A DNA stretch of 64,000 nucleotides from Tardiphaga robiniae (GTDB taxonomy: Bacteria > Pseudomonadota > Alphaproteobacteria > Rhizobiales > Xanthobacteraceae). Below, piece after piece: positions 29,746-38,618 of the stretch (the first letter of the stretch is position 1; every line of letters begins with the position of its first letter). Made by a program: the position numbers and the translations under genes. The DNA is taken from positions 1 through 64,000 of the forward strand of contig NZ_JABMCJ010000064.1 of assembly GCF_013359755.1 (NCBI RefSeq). The letters run 5' to 3'. The notes beneath the pieces are model-generated. The model saw only the letters and a list, made by a program, of their open reading frames with translations, did not search any database and was not told where the DNA came from.

Positions 29746-30906
29746 ATGCCCACACTCGAACGTATCGACGCCTTCGCCGACGAACTCACCGCCATCCGCC
29801 GCGACCTGCACGCGCATCCGGAAATCGGCTTCGAGGAAGTCCGCACCTCCGGCATCGTCGCCGACAAGCTGACCTCCTGGGGTGTCGAAGTGCATCGCGG
29901 CTTAGGGGGTACCGGCGTCGTCGGCGTGCTGAAGGGCAAAGGCTCGGGCACCAAGCGCATCGGCCTGCGCGCCGACATGGACGCGCTGCCGATGGAAGAA
30001 AACACCAATCTCGCCTGGCGCTCCACCATTCCGGGCCGTTTTCACGGCTGCGGTCATGATGGCCACACCACCATGCTGCTCGGCACCGCTCGCTATCTCG
30101 CCGAGACCCGCAATTTCGACGGCACCGTGCATTTCATCTTCCAGCCCGCCGAAGAAGGCCTCGGCGGTGCGCGCGCGATGATCAAGGACGGTCTGTTCAA
30201 GCAGTTTCCCTGCGATGAAATCTATGGTCTGCACAATGCACCGGACATGAATCACGGCGAAGTCGGCATCTTCCCGGGCCCTGCAATGGCCGCCGCTGAT
30301 TTCTTCGACATCACCATCCGGGGCTACGGCGCGCATGGCGCGATGCCGGAGCGCTCCAAGGATCCTGTCGTGATCGCGATGTCGCTCGGTCAGGCGATGC
30401 AGTCGATCGTCAGCCGCAACGTCAATCCGTTCGAATCCGCGGTGCTGTCGATCACCCAGATCCATTCCGGCTCGGCCTATAACGTCATCCCGGATGATGC
30501 GAAGCTCTGCGGCACCGTGCGCTGTTTCTCCGAGAAGGTCCGGATGCAGATCCGCGAGCGGATGCATGCGCTCGCTGCCGGCATGGCGACGGCATTCGAT
30601 TGCGAGATCAAGGTCGATATCCGCGACGGCTTCAGCGTGCTGGTCAATCAGGAAGAGCATTCCAAGGCCGTCGAGGACGTTGCACGCACGATCGTCGGCG
30701 ACGCCAATGTGATCACCCGCGCGAAGCCGAAAATGGGCTCCGAAGATTTCGCCGACATGCTGCATGCCGTGCCCGGCGCCTATTTCTGGGTCGGCCAAGA
30801 AGGCTCGGTGCCGGTGCACAATCCCGGCTATTATCTCGACGATAAGATCCTGCCCATCGGCGCCAGCATGTTCGCCCGCATCGTCGAAACCCGGCTGCCG
30901 GCGTAA
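29746..30906 (+). CDS. M20-family amidohydrolase (hippurate hydrolase / aminoacylase type)
   Basis: A 386-residue metal-dependent amidohydrolase. Motifs seen include DLHAHPEIGFEE, RADMDALPM, the metal-binding GCGHDGHTTMLLG, PAEEGLGGA and the late GSEDFADML. Such enzymes release amino acids from N-acyl-amino acids or peptides. It follows the M81 gene by 12 nt in the importer operon and would act as a final deacylation step. Confidence 0.93.
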   Translation: MPTLERIDAFADELTAIRRDLHAHPEIGFEEVRTSGIVADKLTSWGVEVHRGLGGTGVVGVLKGKGSGTKRIGLRADMDALPMEENTNLAWRSTIPGRFHGCGHDGHTTMLLGTARYLAETRNFDGTVHFIFQPAEEGLGGARAMIKDGLFKQFPCDEIYGLHNAPDMNHGEVGIFPGPAMAAADFFDITIRGYGAHGAMPERSKDPVVIAMSLGQAMQSIVSRNVNPFESAVLSITQIHSGSAYNVIPDDAKLCGTVRCFSEKVRMQIRERMHALAAGMATAFDCEIKVDIRDGFSVLVNQEEHSKAVEDVARTIVGDANVITRAKPKMGSEDFADMLHAVPGAYFWVGQEGSVPVHNPGYYLDDKILPIGASMFARIVETRLPA

Positions 30907-31033
30907 GAAGCGGCAGCCAACGCTGTCGGCATAATTCCGCAGGATGGGTTGAGAGCAGCGAAACCCGTCACGCTTGTGTGCGAAGGATGGGTTTCACAAG
31001 AGCCCTACCCATCCTACAATCCTGCACCTAGCA

Positions 31034-31140
31034 CGTCATTCCGGGGCGCGCGCATCTTCGCGCGCGAACCCGGAATCCAGTAGTAATGAAAACACGTCGG
31101 GATTCCGGGTTCGCGCCAAGTGGCGCGCCCCGGAATGACG
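31034..31140. repeat. REP-like palindromic element (CGTCATTCCGGGGCGCG type)
   Basis: The element starts CGTCATTCCGGGGCGCG and ends with the exact complement CGCGCCCCGGAATGACG. Inner parts also pair (CGCGAACCCGGAATCC with GGATTCCGGGTTCGCG, allowing a few mismatches). It fills most of the gap between the amidohydrolase and crotonase genes. A short version is at 34376-34401. Confidence 0.88.
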
Positions 31141-31180
31141 ATTTCAACGACAACAAAAAATAAACAGGGAAGAAACCACC

Positions 31181-32071
31181 ATGGCCTATGAGACCATCCT
31201 CTACAGCGTCGAAGACCAGATCCTCACCATCACGCTGAACCGCCCTGAAAAGCTCAATGCCTATAACGCTACGATGCAGGCCGAGTTGATCGATGCCTTC
31301 GACAAGGCCGATGCGGACGACAATGTGCGCGCGATCATCGTGACCGGTGCCGGACGTGGTTTCTGCGCGGGTGCGGATCTCTCCTCGGGCGCCGACACAT
31401 TCGACCGCGACGCGCGGCGCGGCCCGGTGAAGCGCCTCGCCAGCGGCGATGTCGATTACAGCGATCCGATGGTGCGCGACGGCGGCGGTCAGGTGACCCT
31501 GCGGATCTTCAAATGCCTCAAGCCGGTCATCGCCGCGGTGAACGGCCCGGCCGTTGGCATCGGCGCCACCATGCAGCTCGCGATGGACATCCGCATCGCC
31601 TCGGAAGCTGCACGCTTCGGCTTCGTGTTCTCCCAGCGCGGCATCGTGCCGGAAGCCGCGTCGAGCTGGTTCCTGCCGCGCCTCGTCGGCATCTCGCAGG
31701 CGCTGGAATGGTGCTACTCCGGCCGCGTGTTCCCGGCGCAGGAGGCCCTCGCCGGCCGACTTGTCAGCAAGGTCGTGCCGCCCGAGGAGCTACTGCCGAC
31801 CGCACGCGCGCTGGCCAAGACCTTCATCGACAAGACGGCGCCGGTGTCTGTCGCGCTGATCCGCCAGATGATGTGGCGCATGATGGGCGCCGACGATCCG
31901 ATGGAAGCGCACAAAATCGACAGCCGCGGCATCTATACGCGCGGTCGCTCCGAGGACGTCAAGGAAGGCGTCGTGGCCTTTCTCGAGAAGCGCCCGGCAG
32001 CATTCAAGAACAAGGTCAGCACGGACATGCCGAGCTATTTCCCGTGGTGGGACGAGCGCGACTACAAATAG
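31181..32071 (+). CDS. Enoyl-CoA hydratase/isomerase (crotonase) family protein
   Basis: A 296-residue crotonase-fold enzyme. The oxyanion-hole regions GAGRGFCAGADLS (about 57-70) and GPAVGIGATMQLAMD are clear, and a Glu in RGIVPEAASS matches a catalytic glutamate of hydratases. These enzymes hydrate or isomerise enoyl-CoA thioesters. The position after a REP element suggests its own promoter. The alpha/beta hydrolase gene follows 8 nt later. Confidence 0.9.
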   Translation: MAYETILYSVEDQILTITLNRPEKLNAYNATMQAELIDAFDKADADDNVRAIIVTGAGRGFCAGADLSSGADTFDRDARRGPVKRLASGDVDYSDPMVRDGGGQVTLRIFKCLKPVIAAVNGPAVGIGATMQLAMDIRIASEAARFGFVFSQRGIVPEAASSWFLPRLVGISQALEWCYSGRVFPAQEALAGRLVSKVVPPEELLPTARALAKTFIDKTAPVSVALIRQMMWRMMGADDPMEAHKIDSRGIYTRGRSEDVKEGVVAFLEKRPAAFKNKVSTDMPSYFPWWDERDYK

Positions 32072-32079
32072 GACGACGA

Positions 32080-32751
32080 ATGAATCCGACGCCCTCTGGT
32101 CGTCCACTCGAGGGCGTCATTTTCCTGCACGGCATCAGCCGGTCGTTCCGATCTTTCATCAAGATGCAGCAGGCGGTCGAAGCCGCAGGCTTCGCCACGC
32201 GGAACATTGGCTATCCCAGCCGGCGCAAGACGCTGTCTGCACTGGCCGATGACATCCACCCCGCCATCGCGCCGTTTGCTGAAGCCAACGAAGGCTGCAC
32301 GCATTTCGTCTGCCATTCGATGGGGGGCCTGCTGGCGCGTGTCTATCTGGCGCGCCACCGTCCATCACGTCTGGGCCGCGTGGTGATGCTGGGCACGCCG
32401 AATGGCGGCAGCGAAATCGCCGATCTGTTCAAGAACTGGCTGCCCTATCGCCAGTATTTCGGTCCGGCGGGGCAACAACTCGTTACGATGCGGGATGACG
32501 TAACTGAGGCGATGCTTCCTCCAGTTGACTATCCGGTCGGCATCATCGCCGGCGATCGCACGCTCGATCCGATCGCTTCGCGCTTGATGTTGCGTGGCCC
32601 GAATGATGGTCGTGTCACCGTCGCGCGCACAAAACTTGAAGGCATGACTGACCACCTCGTCATCCACGCGTCACATGCGATGATGATCCGGAACAGGGAA
32701 GCGATCGATCAGGCGATAGCCTTCCTGAAGGACGGCCGGTTTCGGCGCTGA
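32080..32751 (+). CDS. Alpha/beta hydrolase (lipase-like)
   Basis: A 223-residue hydrolase. It has FLHGI near the N-terminus and the nucleophile elbow CHSMGGLLAR, the Gly-His-Ser-Met-Gly-Gly pattern typical of lipases, here with Cys before His. A late His (VIHASHAMMIRN) can complete the triad. Residues 20-45 match the lipase/PGAP1-type opening (Ser-Phe, then Gly-Tyr-Pro-Ser). The ATG at 32080 lies just after the crotonase stop and gives the expected N-terminus. Substrate unknown. Confidence 0.88.
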   Translation: MNPTPSGRPLEGVIFLHGISRSFRSFIKMQQAVEAAGFATRNIGYPSRRKTLSALADDIHPAIAPFAEANEGCTHFVCHSMGGLLARVYLARHRPSRLGRVVMLGTPNGGSEIADLFKNWLPYRQYFGPAGQQLVTMRDDVTEAMLPPVDYPVGIIAGDRTLDPIASRLMLRGPNDGRVTVARTKLEGMTDHLVIHASHAMMIRNREAIDQAIAFLKDGRFRR

Positions 32752-32755
32752 GCGC

Positions 32756-33733
32756 TCAGCCCATGGTCAGCGCCACACGCCCGATCGCCTTGCGCTCCGT
32801 CAGTAGCCGCATGGCAGCTGCGACATCCGCCAGCGGCAGGCGATGCGAAACATTTGGCCTGATCTTTCCTGCCTCTGCCCATGCGAGGAGCTGCGCGATG
32901 CGGGCTTCGCCGATCTTCGGATCGCGCCGCGCCGCCTCGCCGGCGCGGACGCCGAGCACGCTGGCGCCTTTGATGAGCACGAGATTGGTTTTCGCCACGC
33001 CGATGCCGCCGGTGAAGCCGATCACCAGCAGGCGGGCGCCCCAATTGATGCAGCGCAGGCTCTGCTCGAAGATATCGCCGCCGACCGGGTCGAACACCAC
33101 ATCGGCACCCTTGCCATCGGTGATGCGTTTCACGGCATCGCGGAACGGCTCCGCGCCATACAGCACGCCATGATCCGCGCCGCGCGCACGCGCGACGGCG
33201 AGCTTCTCTTCTGACGACGCGGCAGCGATCACGGTGGCGCCCAGCAGCTTGCCAATCTCCACCGCTGCCAAACCGACGCCGCCGCCGGCACCATGCACCA
33301 GCTGCGTTTCGCCCGGCTTGATCTGGCCGCGATCGACCAGCGCATGATGCGCGGTGCCATGCGCGGCGAGAAACGTCGCCCCCTCCGCGTAGTCGAATGT
33401 CGATGGCAGTGGGGTGAGTTGCGCCGGCGTCACCACGACCTCGTCGGCGTAGCCGCCATGACGCAGCTTGACGATAACGCGGTCCCCAACCGCGACGCCC
33501 GGCACATCGCCGGCGACTTCGCTGACGTCGCCGGCCGCTTCCATACCCGGCGTGAATGGCAGCTCGGGCTTGAGCTGATATTCGCCAGCCGCCATCAGAA
33601 TATCCGGGAAGTTGATCCCCGCGGCGCGCACGGCAACGCGGACCTGCCCCGGCTTTAGCGCCTTTGACTCGAATTGTTCGAGGCGCAGACTTTCCGGCGC
33701 TCCTAGCTCACGGCAGACAATCGCTTTCGGCAT
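32756..33733 (-). CDS. NADPH:quinone oxidoreductase (zinc-free MDR family)
   Basis: A 325-residue medium-chain reductase. The NADPH-binding motif HGAGGGVGLAAVEIGK lies near residue 145, followed by a Ser-Ser-Glu-Glu-Lys cofactor-specificity turn. Metal-ligand Cys residues of alcohol dehydrogenases are absent, as in quinone oxidoreductases. Its start shares one base with the stop of the isomerase gene (TGATG), so the two are coupled. With the downstream GST it forms an electrophile-handling group, though the substrates are unknown. Confidence 0.92.
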   Translation of the reverse strand: MPKAIVCRELGAPESLRLEQFESKALKPGQVRVAVRAAGINFPDILMAAGEYQLKPELPFTPGMEAAGDVSEVAGDVPGVAVGDRVIVKLRHGGYADEVVVTPAQLTPLPSTFDYAEGATFLAAHGTAHHALVDRGQIKPGETQLVHGAGGGVGLAAVEIGKLLGATVIAAASSEEKLAVARARGADHGVLYGAEPFRDAVKRITDGKGADVVFDPVGGDIFEQSLRCINWGARLLVIGFTGGIGVAKTNLVLIKGASVLGVRAGEAARRDPKIGEARIAQLLAWAEAGKIRPNVSHRLPLADVAAAMRLLTERKAIGRVALTMG

Positions 33734-34344
33734 CAGGCAGCGCTCGCCTTGCGGCGCTGTAGCGCCTCACGCATCAGCGGCAGGCGGTCATTGCCGAAAT
33801 ACATGTCGGTCTTGTCGAGATAGATGGTCGGCGAGCCGAAGCCGCCCCGTGCGATCACGTCATCCGTATTGACCTTGAGCTGGTCCTTGATCGCCTGATC
33901 GCCGATGCCCGCGAAGAAATTCGCGGGATCGATGCCGGTGCGCGTGCAGATCTCGGTCAGGACGTCATCCCTGGAGATATCCATGTCTTCGCCCCAATAG
34001 GCTTCGAACACCGCGCGCGCAAACGGCACCATCGCATCGTTTCCAAGCCAGATGCAGCCGCGCATCGCCTTGACGCTGTTCACCGGAAACACCGTCGGCG
34101 GCATCTTGATCGCCAGGCCGGCCGAGCGCGCCCAGTCGCCGAGGTCCTTCTTCATGTAGCGCGCTTTGGCCGGCACCGGCGTCTTGCGCGATTCATAGAC
34201 GCTGGGATTGATCGAATTGAAGATGCCGCCGACCAGAATGGGCCGCCACGAGATTTCCTCGCCGAACTCCTTCGCCAGCGGCTGGATGTTGTGGAAGGCG
34301 AGATAGGTCCAGGGGCTGGAACAGTCGAAGAAGAATTCGATCAT
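33733..34344 (-). CDS. DsbA-family 2-hydroxychromene-2-carboxylate isomerase-like protein
   Basis: A 203-residue thioredoxin-fold protein of the HCCA isomerase (kappa-class GST-like) family. The N-terminal FFFDCSSPWTYLAF carries the active-site Ser region, and GGFGSPTIYLD near residue 175 is the family cis-Pro motif. Members isomerise aromatic catabolic intermediates using glutathione. It lies between a GST gene and the quinone oxidoreductase gene on the minus strand. Confidence 0.9.
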   Translation of the reverse strand: MIEFFFDCSSPWTYLAFHNIQPLAKEFGEEISWRPILVGGIFNSINPSVYESRKTPVPAKARYMKKDLGDWARSAGLAIKMPPTVFPVNSVKAMRGCIWLGNDAMVPFARAVFEAYWGEDMDISRDDVLTEICTRTGIDPANFFAGIGDQAIKDQLKVNTDDVIARGGFGSPTIYLDKTDMYFGNDRLPLMREALQRRKASAA

Positions 34345-34375
34345 GGGTGTTTCCTCGTTTTGTTATTATTTTCTT

Positions 34376-34401
34376 CGTCATGCGCGCGCCCCGGAATGAC
34401 G
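34376..34401. repeat. Truncated REP-like element
   Basis: A compact element running from CGTCAT to CGCGCCCCGGAATGACG. It has the same right arm as the element at 31034-31140 but lacks the interior. It separates the isomerase and GST genes. Confidence 0.6.
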
Positions 34402-34405
34402 AGCT

Positions 34406-35110
34406 CTATTGCTGAGCCTGCGCATGTGCCGGCGCATCGACACCGAACATGATCTTCCTCGCCTGCTCATCCATCGGCTTCTTCTCCTGCTTACCGACGG
34501 CAAGCCCCACCTGTACCTGCGGCCGCGCGCGGACCAGCGCAAACCAGCGCTTCACGTTCGGGAAATCATCCAGCGTCAGGCCCTGCGCCTTATGGGTCAT
34601 GATCCACGGAAAGCACGCCATGTCGGCGATGGAGTAGTCGCCGGCGATGTAATCGCGGCCTTCCCCGAGATGCGCATCGAGTACGCCGTACAGGCGCTTG
34701 GCTTCGCGGGTATAGCGATCCATCGCATAGGGAATCTTCTCGGGGGCATAGAGCAGGAAATGTCCATTCTGGCCGAGCATCGGACCAAGCCCGCTCATCT
34801 GCCACATCAGCCACTGCATGACGTCGAAACGCTTGCGCATCTCGGCCGGCATGAAACGGCCGGACTTCTCCGCGAGATAGATCAGGATTGCGCCGCTCTC
34901 GAAGATCGACACCGGCGCGCCGCCATCGGCAGGCGCATGATCGACGATGGCCGGCATGCGGCCGTTGGGGCTGAGTTTCAGAAACTCCGGCTGGTGCTGG
35001 TCGCCGCGACCGAGTTGCATCGGGACGACCGTATAGGGGAGCCCGCATTCTTCCAGCATAATCGAGATTTTCCAGCCATTCGGCGTCGGTGCGTAATGCA
35101 GGTCGATCAT
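34406..35110 (-). CDS. Glutathione S-transferase family protein
   Basis: A 234-residue protein of the YfcG/nu-class GST type. The N-terminal thioredoxin domain has YAPTPNGWK and the glutathione-contact GRMPAIVDH and FESGAILIYLAE. The C-terminal helical domain follows. The start at 35110 was chosen because the domain begins directly there. It is divergent from the MetE-like gene, with a 134-bp shared upstream region. Confidence 0.9.
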   Translation of the reverse strand: MIDLHYAPTPNGWKISIMLEECGLPYTVVPMQLGRGDQHQPEFLKLSPNGRMPAIVDHAPADGGAPVSIFESGAILIYLAEKSGRFMPAEMRKRFDVMQWLMWQMSGLGPMLGQNGHFLLYAPEKIPYAMDRYTREAKRLYGVLDAHLGEGRDYIAGDYSIADMACFPWIMTHKAQGLTLDDFPNVKRWFALVRARPQVQVGLAVGKQEKKPMDEQARKIMFGVDAPAHAQAQQ

Positions 35111-35244
35111 GTAATTTTCCCGGCGTCCTCGATACGTTTTGGGCGATCCTAGCCCTCCCTTATGGATGCGCCAATCCCATATACGGAGGGTCAGGAACGT
35201 GGCAGATAGGCCTCCGCAAAACACAATTTCCGGGGAGCGAACAA

Positions 35245-36267
35245 ATGCTGTTTCCAACCACCATCGCCGGCTCGCTGCCGAAGCCCGAATGGCTCGCCGA
35301 GCCGAACAAGCTGTGGCCAACCTGGCGCTCCTCCGGCGACGAACTGGTACGCGCCAAGCGCGACGCGACGCTGCTGGCGGTGAAAGTGCAGGAAGATGCC
35401 GGCGTCGATATCGTCACCGAAGGCGAACAGGCGCGGCAGCATTTCGTCCATGGCTTTCTGGAAAAGGTCGACGGCATCGACTTCGTCCACAAGGTCGAGA
35501 TGGGCATCCGCAAGGATCGCTATAAAGCGATGGTGCCGCAGGTGATCGCGCCGCTGCAGCTCAAGGGCCGCGTTCACGCCTTCGAGGCGCAGGCTGCCCG
35601 CGCGCATACGACGAACAAGCTCAAGTTCACACTGCCCGGTCCGATGACCATTATCGACACCCTGTCGGACAGCTATTACGGCGACCGCGTCAAGATGGCC
35701 TTTGCTTTCGCCGAACTGCTGAACCAGGAAGCGCTCGCGCTGCAGGCCGACGGCGTCGACATGATCCAGTTCGACGAGCCGGCCTTCAACGTCTTCATGG
35801 ACGAAGCCGCCGACTGGGGCGTCAAGGCGCTCGAGCGCGCCGCACAGGGCCTCACTTGCGCGACAGCCGTTCACATCTGCTACGGCTACGGCATCAAGGC
35901 CAATACCGACTGGAAGGAAACCCTCGGCAGCGAGTGGCGACAGTATGAAGAGATCTTCCCGGCCATCGACGCCAGCCCGATCCAGCAGGTCGCCATCGAA
36001 TGCCGGAACTCCCGCGTGCCACTGGAATTGCTGGGACTGCTGAAGAACAAGGTCGTGCAGGCCGGCGTGATCGATGTCGCGAGTGACACTGTCGAGACGC
36101 CGGAGGATGTTGTCGCCACCATCGAGGCCGTGATGAAACACGTGCCGAAGGACAAGATCGTGCCGACGACCAATTGCGGCATGGCGCCGATGCAGCGCGA
36201 TATCGCGGAAGCGAAGCTGCGGGCGCTGGGTGCAGGTGCGAAGCTGGCAAGGCAGAAGCTGGGATAA
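35245..36267 (+). CDS. Core methionine synthase-like protein (MetE C-terminal domain only)
   Basis: A 340-residue TIM-barrel protein matching the catalytic half of cobalamin-independent methionine synthase, without the long N-terminal half of MetE. Probable zinc ligands are visible: the His and Cys in VHICYGYG, a Glu in the TEGEQ region or DEPAF, and the late Cys in TTNCGM. The ATG at 35245 has GGGGAG upstream. Such core enzymes can methylate homocysteine from donors other than the triglutamate folate. No riboswitch or metF is nearby, so the methyl donor is unknown. Confidence 0.85.
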   Translation: MLFPTTIAGSLPKPEWLAEPNKLWPTWRSSGDELVRAKRDATLLAVKVQEDAGVDIVTEGEQARQHFVHGFLEKVDGIDFVHKVEMGIRKDRYKAMVPQVIAPLQLKGRVHAFEAQAARAHTTNKLKFTLPGPMTIIDTLSDSYYGDRVKMAFAFAELLNQEALALQADGVDMIQFDEPAFNVFMDEAADWGVKALERAAQGLTCATAVHICYGYGIKANTDWKETLGSEWRQYEEIFPAIDASPIQQVAIECRNSRVPLELLGLLKNKVVQAGVIDVASDTVETPEDVVATIEAVMKHVPKDKIVPTTNCGMAPMQRDIAEAKLRALGAGAKLARQKLG

Positions 36268-36288
36268 GACGTTCCCCGCAACAAACGC

Positions 36289-36320
36289 CGTCATGCCCGG
36301 CCTTGTTGCCGGGCATGACG
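36289..36320. repeat. Short REP-like hairpin (CGTCATGCCCGGC)
   Basis: A perfect 13-bp stem (CGTCATGCCCGGC with GCCGGGCATGACG) and a 6-nt loop between the convergent MetE-like gene and the hypothetical gene at 36325. It may also act as a bidirectional transcription stop. Confidence 0.85.
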
Positions 36321-36324
36321 AATT

Positions 36325-36948
36325 CTAGTTTCCCGCGGCAGCACTCGCGTGCAGCACCGGACGATAGCCGGCGCGAAATGCATTCAGCGTCGATGGTGGC
36401 GTCAGCAGCTGCGCGTCGACGAGCTCGACATCCGCCGCGCGATAGCCCGCAAACGACCACTGCAGCGCCTGCCCCTGCGCGACCAGATAGCTCTCACCAC
36501 CCGCCTGCACCATCGCCCCATCCGGCAATGCCTCGATAGGCCCATCCACCGGATACGATCGCTTCTTCCTGTTATCCAGCCGCTCACGATGCAGCACCGC
36601 ATCGATCTCCGTCGCCCGCACACGCACGACGCCATTGCCCTCCTCCCATGCCGCGCGAAAGCGGTTCGCGTCATCGCGGCGGCAATAGAAGCACGGGCGG
36701 TGACCGGCGGCGAAGGATGTGGCCTCGTCGAGGAAGAACAGCTCGGTCCAGCTACGTGTCGCCATCACATCGCGGCGACGCCCGCGAAACTCGCAGACAC
36801 AGGTGATCCAGGCCGGATTCGACCAGCGCCTGTTCAGGAGCGTTTTGGTCGAAGGATCGTGGATGATGCCACGATTGCCGGTGAACGTCCCGTGCTCCGG
36901 TGTCGCGACGATGTCGCCTGTCGGCGTGACACGATTTTGCAGCGGCAT
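36325..36948 (-). CDS. Conserved hypothetical protein with CFYCRR motif
   Basis: A 207-residue protein I cannot assign. The sequence includes a Cys-x2-Cys pair (PCFYCRRDDANRF near residue 90) and an earlier CVCEF, which together could hold a metal as in small nuclease-like folds. Basic stretches (Gly-Arg-Arg-Arg-Asp; Arg-Lys-Lys-Arg-Ser) are compatible with nucleic-acid binding. It converges on the MetE-like gene over a REP hairpin. Confidence 0.75.
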   Translation of the reverse strand: MPLQNRVTPTGDIVATPEHGTFTGNRGIIHDPSTKTLLNRRWSNPAWITCVCEFRGRRRDVMATRSWTELFFLDEATSFAAGHRPCFYCRRDDANRFRAAWEEGNGVVRVRATEIDAVLHRERLDNRKKRSYPVDGPIEALPDGAMVQAGGESYLVAQGQALQWSFAGYRAADVELVDAQLLTPPSTLNAFRAGYRPVLHASAAAGN

Positions 36949-36964
36949 ATCCCTGTCCTCTCCA

Positions 36965-37047
36965 CGTCATTGCGAGCGCAGCGAAGCAATCCAGAAGCAA
37001 CAAGCCAAGACGGGATTGCTTCGTCGCAAGTGCTCCTCGCAATGACG
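36965..37047. repeat. REP-like palindromic element (CGTCATTGCGAGC type)
   Basis: It begins CGTCATTGCGAGC and ends GCTCCTCGCAATGACG, imperfect complements. An inner pair (GAAGCAATCC with GGATTGCTTC, allowing small offsets) lies inside. This is a third arm type in the window, lying between gpt and the CFYCRR gene. Confidence 0.85.
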
Positions 37048-37064
37048 GCTGAAGAGCTGGTGCC

Positions 37065-37589
37065 CTAGCCTGCGCCTTCGCGCATCGGCGGCTGGAACGA
37101 CAGGCCGAGATCCCACGGAAAGAAGATCCAAGTGTCCTGCGACACTTCGGTGATGTACGTATCCACCAGCGGCCGGCCCATGGGCTTGGCATAGACAGTC
37201 GCAAAGTGCGCTTTCGGCAGCATGTCGCGAACGATACGCGCCGTCTTGCCGGTATCGACGAGGTCGTCGATGATCAGGAGGCCCTTGCCGTCGCCGCCAC
37301 CGAGTTTCAAAGCATCGGCCGACAGCCCCTTCAGTACCTGCAACTCGCCGCGCTTGTTGTGCTCATAGCTGGCGATGCACACCGTATCGATGACGCGGAC
37401 GCCGAGTTCGCGCGCCACGATCGCCGCCGGCACAAGCCCGCCGCGGGTAATGGCGATGATCGCGTGAAATGGACCGGCGCTGTTCAGCCGCCAGGTCAGC
37501 GCGCGGCAATCGCGATGGAATTGATCCCAGGACACCGGGAATGCCTTCCCGGCGCGCTCCTCAGCACTCAATTCCGGATGATCGGCCAT
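37065..37589 (-). CDS. gpt: Xanthine-guanine phosphoribosyltransferase
   Basis: A 174-residue purine salvage enzyme that attaches xanthine or guanine to PRPP. The PRPP-binding motif [15 protein letters not shown] (about 103-117) is clear, and [14 protein letters not shown] is the PPi-loop region. The length agrees with the family. Confidence 0.92.
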   Translation of the reverse strand: MADHPELSAEERAGKAFPVSWDQFHRDCRALTWRLNSAGPFHAIIAITRGGLVPAAIVARELGVRVIDTVCIASYEHNKRGELQVLKGLSADALKLGGGDGKGLLIIDDLVDTGKTARIVRDMLPKAHFATVYAKPMGRPLVDTYITEVSQDTWIFFPWDLGLSFQPPMREGAG

Positions 37590-37662
37590 GTTCGTCTCCT
37601 CACATCGGTCGCCCTCAGGCGGCCGGACTTATGTTGATCCACTCGTTAGTTCACTCTCAATT

Positions 37663-38397
37663 TCACTTGGGCGCGTTGATTGTCGCCAACATCGCCTTGA
37701 CGGCCTCCATTGCCGCATTGAGCTTATCCTGATCGCGCGAACGCACCACCAGATTGGTGTTCGGCTTGCCCTGTTCGTCCATGAACGGATAGCTGCCGAT
37801 GATCGTATCCGGATGCGCCTGCGCGATATCGCGCAGCGGACCACCGACGTCGCCCTCCCGCGCATTGGCCTTCACCGTATCGGATAGCATCCGCAAACCA
37901 GATTTCAGCTTCGGCGACACGATGTCCATCATCGCCTGCATGATCGTCGGCACGCCGGCCATCACGATCACATTGTCGATCTTGAAGCCGGGCGCCAGGA
38001 TGGTCGCGCTCTGGATCAGGTCGGCGCCGTCGGGAATACGGGCCATCCGCAGCCGGGCTTCGTTCAGGTCGGCGCCGAAGCGCTCCTGGAAACGCGCGAC
38101 CACCTCGGGATGATGATCGATCTTGACGCCGAACGCCTTGGCGACCGCATCGGCGGTGATGTCATCGTGGGTGGGGCCGATGCCGCCAGTGGTAAAAACG
38201 TAGGTGTAGCGTTTACGCAGCGCATCGAGCGCAGCAATGATGTCCGGCTCATCGTCAGAGACGACGCGGACTTCTTTGAGATCGATGCCGATATTGGTGA
38301 GGTACTCGGCAATGAATCCGATGTTCTTGTCCTTGGTCCGACCTGACAGAATCTCGTCGCCGATCACCAGGATGCCCGCGGTCACAATCTCGGTCAT
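37663..38397 (-). CDS. Molybdopterin-binding (MoaB/CinA N-terminal type) protein
   Basis: A 244-residue protein with the MoCF-biosynthesis fold: IGDEILSGRTKDKN at the start and TTGGIGPTHDDITADA near residue 65, matching the N-terminal domain of CinA and MogA-like proteins. It lacks the C-terminal nicotinamide-mononucleotide deamidase domain of full CinA. Function may be nucleotide-pyrophosphatase-like or cofactor-binding. The start at 38397 was chosen for the conserved N-terminus and a GGGAACG upstream. Confidence 0.88.
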   Translation of the reverse strand: MTEIVTAGILVIGDEILSGRTKDKNIGFIAEYLTNIGIDLKEVRVVSDDEPDIIAALDALRKRYTYVFTTGGIGPTHDDITADAVAKAFGVKIDHHPEVVARFQERFGADLNEARLRMARIPDGADLIQSATILAPGFKIDNVIVMAGVPTIMQAMMDIVSPKLKSGLRMLSDTVKANAREGDVGGPLRDIAQAHPDTIIGSYPFMDEQGKPNTNLVVRSRDQDKLNAAMEAVKAMLATINAPK

Positions 38398-38618
38398 TTG
38401 TCGTTCCCTACCATTCCCGGGACCATGCGCAGGCAAAGTCCTGATGTCACGGGGTTTTGCTGCCGAAACGAGCAGCGTCCAGCCGTTTTTTCAGGCAGCT
38501 TTACACGCATCTCATACGAATTGCTCTTGTTGAATGCATATCGTGCTGGCCCGCCCCTTGCTACCATCCCTTTCAGTCGTGCAATCTCCGTACGGCCTCG
38601 AAACAACAGTCAGGGTAC

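Noticed and set aside
31034-31140. CRISPR-like repeat
   Set aside because: It is a single long palindrome with no array of direct repeats and spacers.
35111-35244. SAM riboswitch before the MetE-like gene
   Set aside because: I could not find the conserved SAM-I or SAM-II core sequences or the expected pairing in this 134-bp gap.
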